A stretch of DNA of 64,000 nucleotides from the NCBI RefSeq assembly GCF_051106095.1, contig NC_135783.1, positions 308,774,322-308,838,321 of the forward strand, in the 5' to 3' direction. Numbering within the stretch: the stretch's first letter is position 1; the number at the start of each line of letters is the position of its first letter. The position numbers and the translations under genes were made by a program. Positions 58,346 through 64,000 of the stretch are shown in pieces. Under the pieces are notes generated by a model. The model was not told the DNA's origin and did not search any database. It saw only the letters and a list, made by a program, of their open reading frames with translations. This DNA comes from Pogona vitticeps (lineage: Eukaryota; Chordata; Lepidosauria; Squamata; Agamidae).

Positions 58346-60824
58346 TCTACTACATGTGGCTCTATTGATTCATTAAACATCATCATCAGCGGATTGAAAG
58401 AGAAAACAACATCTCCAAGATAAAATTCATACCACTCAGCCAACCTGAATCAGGGGAGCATACCAACAGGTGGCATTTCTTCTTCAGGGCTGAATAGGAG
58501 GGTCTCCTGTTTACCATTTAAAACCCCTGCAGCCAGATGATCTACTCATAAAGCAATTCCTATCATTTTCTTTGCTAGGGTTGGATGCACCTTTCAATTT
58601 TGGTTTCACTCAAGCCCTATTCAAGCAGTCAACAAAAGGGTCAATGTTAACCTATATGTAGAGGGAACAGGCTGACACTGCCCTATCTCCATCCTAGCCA
58701 TTGTGTGCAGAAAGCTAAATTAGAAGAGGACAGCGGTCTGCACAAATTGAGTGTTTTCCCATGATCAGGAAGGACAGAGACACTCTCCTCTCCAGATTTA
58801 GCTCTCCACGTGCATGGTATAGGATGGATGGGAGCAGGGCTACCTGCTTGGCTTCTGCTCCTCAAGAGTTAAGATTCACCATTTTAGTGGAAGCCACAGT
58901 AAGGCTTCTGTCTCCCATGTTTTGATCTTTATGTTCATTTTGCTTTTATTTTCCTGTCAATTAGCAAGTTGTGAAAAATAAATGTCTACAGAAACCTTCC
59001 TACGCAGATGTCTCTGAACATATGCATGCTTGTGTGCAGTTCTGCCAAATATACACATTTGTTGCATATAATTCAGTAGAATATAATAATTTTTTTAAAT
59101 TTTCTTGGGGCACACTTTTCCTGTACCTGCACATTTTATATGATTTTTTTTACTACAGACCTGATGTAAAATTTACTAGAGACTTGAATTAAATTTTGAA
59201 ACGTACAGATGTTAAAGTATAACTGCGTTTCCATTTGTTGACTGATTTGGAAATGAAGAATTACATTTGTATTTAAAATGAAAGCCAAATAAATATCTCT
59301 CTATTCTCACATGCCTCATTGTTGCTTCTGTAAGTTACAGGCATGAGGAGACTCTCCATTATGAAAACAACTACAAATCAAATGAACACGCCTTACCTCT
59401 GTGGCAGAATGCCTTTGTGTACAACTAGGATATATTGTCTTTCCCCATCTATACACTTTCTACATTTATATGATAAAAAGCAGCATTTTCTGTGCTTGAG
59501 ATCAGAATTATCTTCTGTACATATTGTTCAGTCCTGTAAAGCACTTTCAAGCTATGGAAAATGAACAAACAAACAAAAATAATAGAACAAAATCCCACCA
59601 GTTCCAATTTAAGTGAAATGCTTTCCTGGGGGTTGAATTGACCTGGGGCCCCTCTGTAGTTTAGAGATTTTTGTCTCTCAGTTACAAAGCCCTGGAGTCA
59701 ATTATTTAGGAAACAACCATCAATTAACCAAACAGGAATCACAGATGGTTAGTGAAAGATGGTGCTATAATGCTTAAGCCAAGATAAAGCATACATTAGC
59801 TTTCTTTTTTACTCTTGTCAACCAGCATTTCATGTGTGTGCATCATATTCATGTATTATGATGTTACATAGATTTCATTTGAAATAAATAGCCATTTTTT
59901 CTGCTTCTTTACAACTGAATTGAGGAATCCAATTCCCCTGGGCCTTGAACAACAAACAGATTTAAAAATAATTTTTAAAACCCTGAGTCCCCTACCAAGC
60001 TCATTATTCTTTTTCACGATAGTTCTTCTCCACAGTGGTTTACTTTCACATCAATCACTGTGGCTCGAGTAATTTCAGCGGACTGCTTCAGCATTGCTTC
60101 ACGAGGTCTGCTTTAATGTAATGTGAATTCTCTTCCAAGACTGGTGATAAAGGAGATGGGGGTAGGGGAGAGGGCACCAGGAATACCCAAGACATATGGT
60201 AGTGTAACTGTCAAACCAACGGAAAAGCAGTGCTGCTCGAAATCAACATATTGAAACAAAAACTGCCGGGAGCATGTACAAGACTCAGCATCTGAATGAA
60301 GACAGAAGTAGACAAGGCATTGCGCTAGGTCCAACAGCAATGTTTTGTGTGAATGAATTCATACTGAAATAACCCCAAATGTCTTCTCACTTTTCAATGT
60401 GCTTTCTTTGCTGCACACAGAGAGCAAAGGCTGGCTTTTCATTAAAGCGAAGCAGTTGTCTCAGACAGCTGATTTGGGTTGTTGTGACAGGGAAACAATC
60501 CTTAGTTTTTTAATTGATTGCTGTTCCATTTTTACTGGCAGAGCAAGACAGATACTTGTAGGAATTTCTTCCTTATGTACAAAAATAACAGCTGCATTGG
60601 GGCAGAGATGAGGAGAGAGGATATTTATTCTTTCTTTTTATGGCTGATAATTTTTCCATGCCAGCAACAGAGATGAGGACACCTACATTTTTTTAACTAG
60701 AACTCCCACAATACTAGAGCAGAATAGTCAGCATTGGAAGTTGTGGTTCAACGAGTCATGGTGTGGCAACATTAGTAACACAGAGTAAACTAATATGGGC
60801 CTCTGTGGAAGAGTTGGGTTTGAT
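58346..60824. other. Gene-free stretch
   Basis: No exon recognised. AT-rich DNA with short frames only. Confidence 0.45.
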
Positions 60825-61345
60825 TAGAGCAATTTAACCAAGCCTTCTTTTTCGCAAGGAAATTGCTCTTGCCAATATCACAAAGTGGCCTAATAAACAA
60901 GCCACTTCAGGATACTGACAAATTAATCACTTCCTCTATTCTTGGACAGATGGGCAGAGGAAGTAAAATAGCTGATGCACTACATCAGTTGCAAAAAAAG
61001 TATTTTCTTTTCTTTTCCTTCTCTTAAAGGTCTAGTCAATAAATAGACTGCAGCTGAAGCCACTGCTCTGGATTCAACTATGGGTGTTTCCTTGGTTGGC
61101 AAGAAAAAGACTTTTAAATTTTAAAAATAACTAAGTACATCAGCAATAGTCCATATACGATAAAACTCACTTCCCCATCCCTGTGCTGAGAAGCAGAACA
61201 TGTGTTTGATTTGCCAATATCCTGAAGTGGCTTGCTTATTTAGCCACTTCATAATATTGGCAAATTCCAACTGGAAGGCTTGGTTTGGATCAGTTCCAGT
61301 GATCACATGTACTGGCACTGATCCAAGCCAGAGCAATTCTATCTA
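60825..61345. repeat. Hairpin-rich repeat pair
   Basis: 61209-61232 pairs with 61242-61265 (22 of 24 bases) around a 9-base loop. 61281-61300 pairs with 61311-61330 (18 of 20) around a 10-base loop. A weaker relative of the first hairpin lies at 60869-60922, with 'agagcaattt'/'aaattgctct' arms beside it (60828, 60860). The shared words 'gccaatatc', 'gaagtggc' and 'aaccaagcc' indicate two inverted, diverged copies of one element. The family is unknown. Confidence 0.55.
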
Positions 61346-61806
61346 CACCAACAAGTACTGTAAAAGCTCTAACAGGGGATCAGAAAAGTTCAGGTAGGAC
61401 CACTCTGGAGGAGTGCTGGTTTGCTTCAACAAAGGCATCATCTGATTACCATCTTTAAAAATGAGCCAGCCTGTTCCTGCTGTGGGCCCAACAGCAGGCC
61501 AAATGCCTGTACAGTCAGCCATTAACTGTCCTATTTCTGCCCTGTAAACCGAATACTTCTCATTTGCAAGTTCAGCCTGTTCCATTGCTTCCTTATGATT
61601 CAGGCTGGGAAATGAATGATGAAGAGCTTTTGACTGGCTCTTTCCATAGCTTCTCTAGGGGAGCAGTATTATGTATAGCCTAACTACCAAACACAGTGTG
61701 ACTAACTGATGAATACAAATGCTTTGTGTGTAAATTGCTTCAGTGTGAGGTTTTATTTCTACAGGCACAGGAGTGCAGGCATGGGGGCATTAACTGTGGG
61801 TTGCTG

Positions 61807-61990
<184 letters not shown>

Positions 61991-63660
61991 GTCCCAAGTA
62001 CTGGGAAGCTTTACTTTTAATAGAAGCCCCCTTTGCATTCTTTTGACACTTCATTACTTCTTATTCTTAAATTGTACTTCGTATATATTGAAGATGGTTT
62101 TGTTTTATGAAGTGGGAAAAGACAATTTGCTGTGTTGAGAAGGGGTACAGCGAACTCTCTGGAAATAAGTAAGAACTGCATTGCTACTGAGCTTGCCAAT
62201 GGTGGTGGAATTCCATAACTGAATCTACCACTGCTGCAGCTGTGGTTAAGTTTTCCAGGAACCATGGTGCCTCTCCTATGATACAGATGCATGTTACAAC
62301 AGTCCCCCACATCATGTACTCTTGTAAGATCACAGGACAGAAAATTTATTTCCTTTCCTGTAGTAACACAATACAAAGGGAAGAAAATAATTGGGGGTGG
62401 GGGAAGAACGATGCTACAGTTTGATGGTGTGCACAGCAGCCACCACCAATGATTCTGCAGCAATGGGCCAAAGGCAGGTCACAGTCTGTCTGCTGCCCAC
62501 ACTTCTGGCAAGCAGAACAATGCTTTCCTCAGTTTTGTGTGTGATGCTCAGTGACAGAAGCAGTTAGTGCCAGGTAGCTCTCCAAACAAAAGGACAAAAC
62601 TGAGGCGGTTGTACTTTGGGTACACAATGAAAGGAAAAGACTTGCTGAAAAAGAGAAGAATTCTGGGAAAAGATGAAGGTCACAGGAAAAGAGGAATATG
62701 AGACAGGTTTTTATTTATTTTATTTTATTAGATTTATACCCGACCCATCTAGACCAAAGGTCCACTCTGACCAAAGGTTGACTCGATAAAGGAAGCCACC
62801 ACCTGGAATTTGCAAGAGCTGAGCTGGGATAGGGCATTTTGGAAGTCATTCATTCATGGAATTGTTATATATCAAAGGCAATCTGACCGCACATAACTAG
62901 AAACAAGAATAGCCTTTCCAATCCCAAGTCTCATTCCTCAATCTTTTCCTGTGTTCTTAAATAACTCTGATGATCCTTCAGCCCAGGCCAGCCTACTCCC
63001 TCCAAATGAAATGTTTCAGAATGTGATTACACAGCAAATGGAAAACTGCAAATGGATCTGCTGTGAAGTTACACCAGAGAAGTCAGGTTTCCCCATGGTA
63101 ATTCACTTCATGCAACCACACAGGAGTCAGCAGAGAGAGTAGAGGAAATTGGCTCTCAGCCTTGTTTGCAGCTTGTTAAGGTAGTGCTGCTCTGGCCTTC
63201 CAGATCTGCAGGAGGCATAGCTAGAGTACGTCTACCTTAAATGAAAACAAATTGATTGATAACTTCTTTTTCTCTCTTGCCCAACTCCTCACTCTTCCCC
63301 TACCTAACTGCTCTAGCACTACAGCAGAAACCTTTAAAAGAAAGAAGGACAGAAAAAAAGGGAGGAGGAAAAAGAAATGAAATGGGAAGAAGAAAATAAA
63401 CTGGCCCAGACACCAGGTTCAGGGGAGAGAGGATTCAGAGAGCAGTCAGTTTACTGCATCTCTTACTGCTGTTAAAGCCAGGTAGAATGGCTTGAAATAA
63501 AACAACTGTAAACCTATCTCCATCAGCTGAGGAAATCACAGCACTCAAATACATTTAGTTCCAGAAAGGTAAAAACTCAGCAGCAGTAGAAAAAAATTTG
63601 GGCAGGGAACTCTGGGTTTATTCACACTGACTTGCACACCATGTAGTCAATGGTTAAACT
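61991..63660. other. Gene-free stretch with a LINE tail
   Basis: At 62707-62765 'tttattagatttatacccga' and 'cccatctagacc' form a typical antisense LINE tail. Otherwise no exon or repeat recognised. A purine-rich run lies at 63330-63400. Confidence 0.45.
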
Positions 63661-63661
63661 G

Positions 63662-63925
63662 GAGAAAGAAGCTTCATGGTGCACTGATTAAACTGCAGTA
63701 CAGCAGTCAAAACTCTGCTCTTGACTTGAGTTCAATCCCAATTGATTCAGGTAGCCAGCTCAAGGTTGACTCAACCTTCCATCCTTCTGAGGTCAGTAAA
63801 ATATGTACCCAGCTTATGGGGGGGGAGAGGGATGGGGCAATGTGTATCCTGTATAATTTAAAACTGTAAACCACCCAAACAATGCTTTAAGCTCTATGAG
63901 GTGGTATATAAGCAGTATACTTTGC
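63662..63925 (+). mobile_element. tRNA-derived SINE with L2-type tail
   Basis: The head 'catggtgcactgattaaact' and box B-like 'ttgagttcaatcccaattga' are followed by 'ttgactcaaccttccatcct' and 'tgaggtcagtaaaatatgta'. The end 'gctctatgaggtggtatata' matches the common squamate SINE tail. Confidence 0.7.
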
Positions 63926-64000
63926 TCTGGTCAATGAAAAAATGCAAAAGTGATCATCCCAATTTTGGAGCATTTCCCACATTATTTGTCAATGTAGTCA

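Overview
The window looks like nuclear DNA of a squamate reptile (lizard or snake). Three BovB (RTE-clade) LINE copies, many tRNA-derived SINEs whose 3' ends resemble the BovB tail, L2/CR1-type LINE relics and several hAT-like miniature transposons form the mix typical of squamate genomes. I cannot name a species from the sequence.

The one gene I can name with certainty is cardiac alpha-actin, ACTC1, on the + strand. It has a TATA and CArG-box promoter near 29.34-29.55 kb, a non-coding first exon ending at 29624, and six coding exons between 31123 and 40806. Together these encode a complete 377-residue protein, with AATAAA at 40989. Its introns carry a compound TG/AG microsatellite, a CTGT repeat, SINEs, miniature DNA transposons, a CR1-type tail and a Penelope-like scrap.

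Upstream of ACTC1, on the same strand, lies a small cluster of exons for an unrecognised membrane protein. There are three paralogous terminal exons (7986-8208, 21839-22073, 23527-23761) and one matching acidic first exon (17662-17789). The phases agree exactly: exon 17662-17789 joined to either of the two later terminal exons gives a 120-residue protein with a proline-broken hydrophobic segment and a conserved C-terminal tail. This is the most interesting protein-coding signal here, and I could not assign it to a family.

Layout: 1-29.3 kb holds the small-gene cluster, SINEs, an L2-type relic, a 5'-truncated BovB and an hAT-like element nested in an older repeat. 29.3-41 kb is ACTC1. 41-45.9 kb is gene-free, with two inverted-repeat elements and a near-perfect 127-bp-arm palindrome beside a long CA repeat. 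45.9-51.8 kb is two BovB copies in tandem, the second with an inverted 5' part. 51.8-64 kb is gene-free, with LINE and SINE relics, a hairpin-rich repeat and a long ATT/ATC microsatellite. No tRNA, rRNA or CRISPR features were seen.
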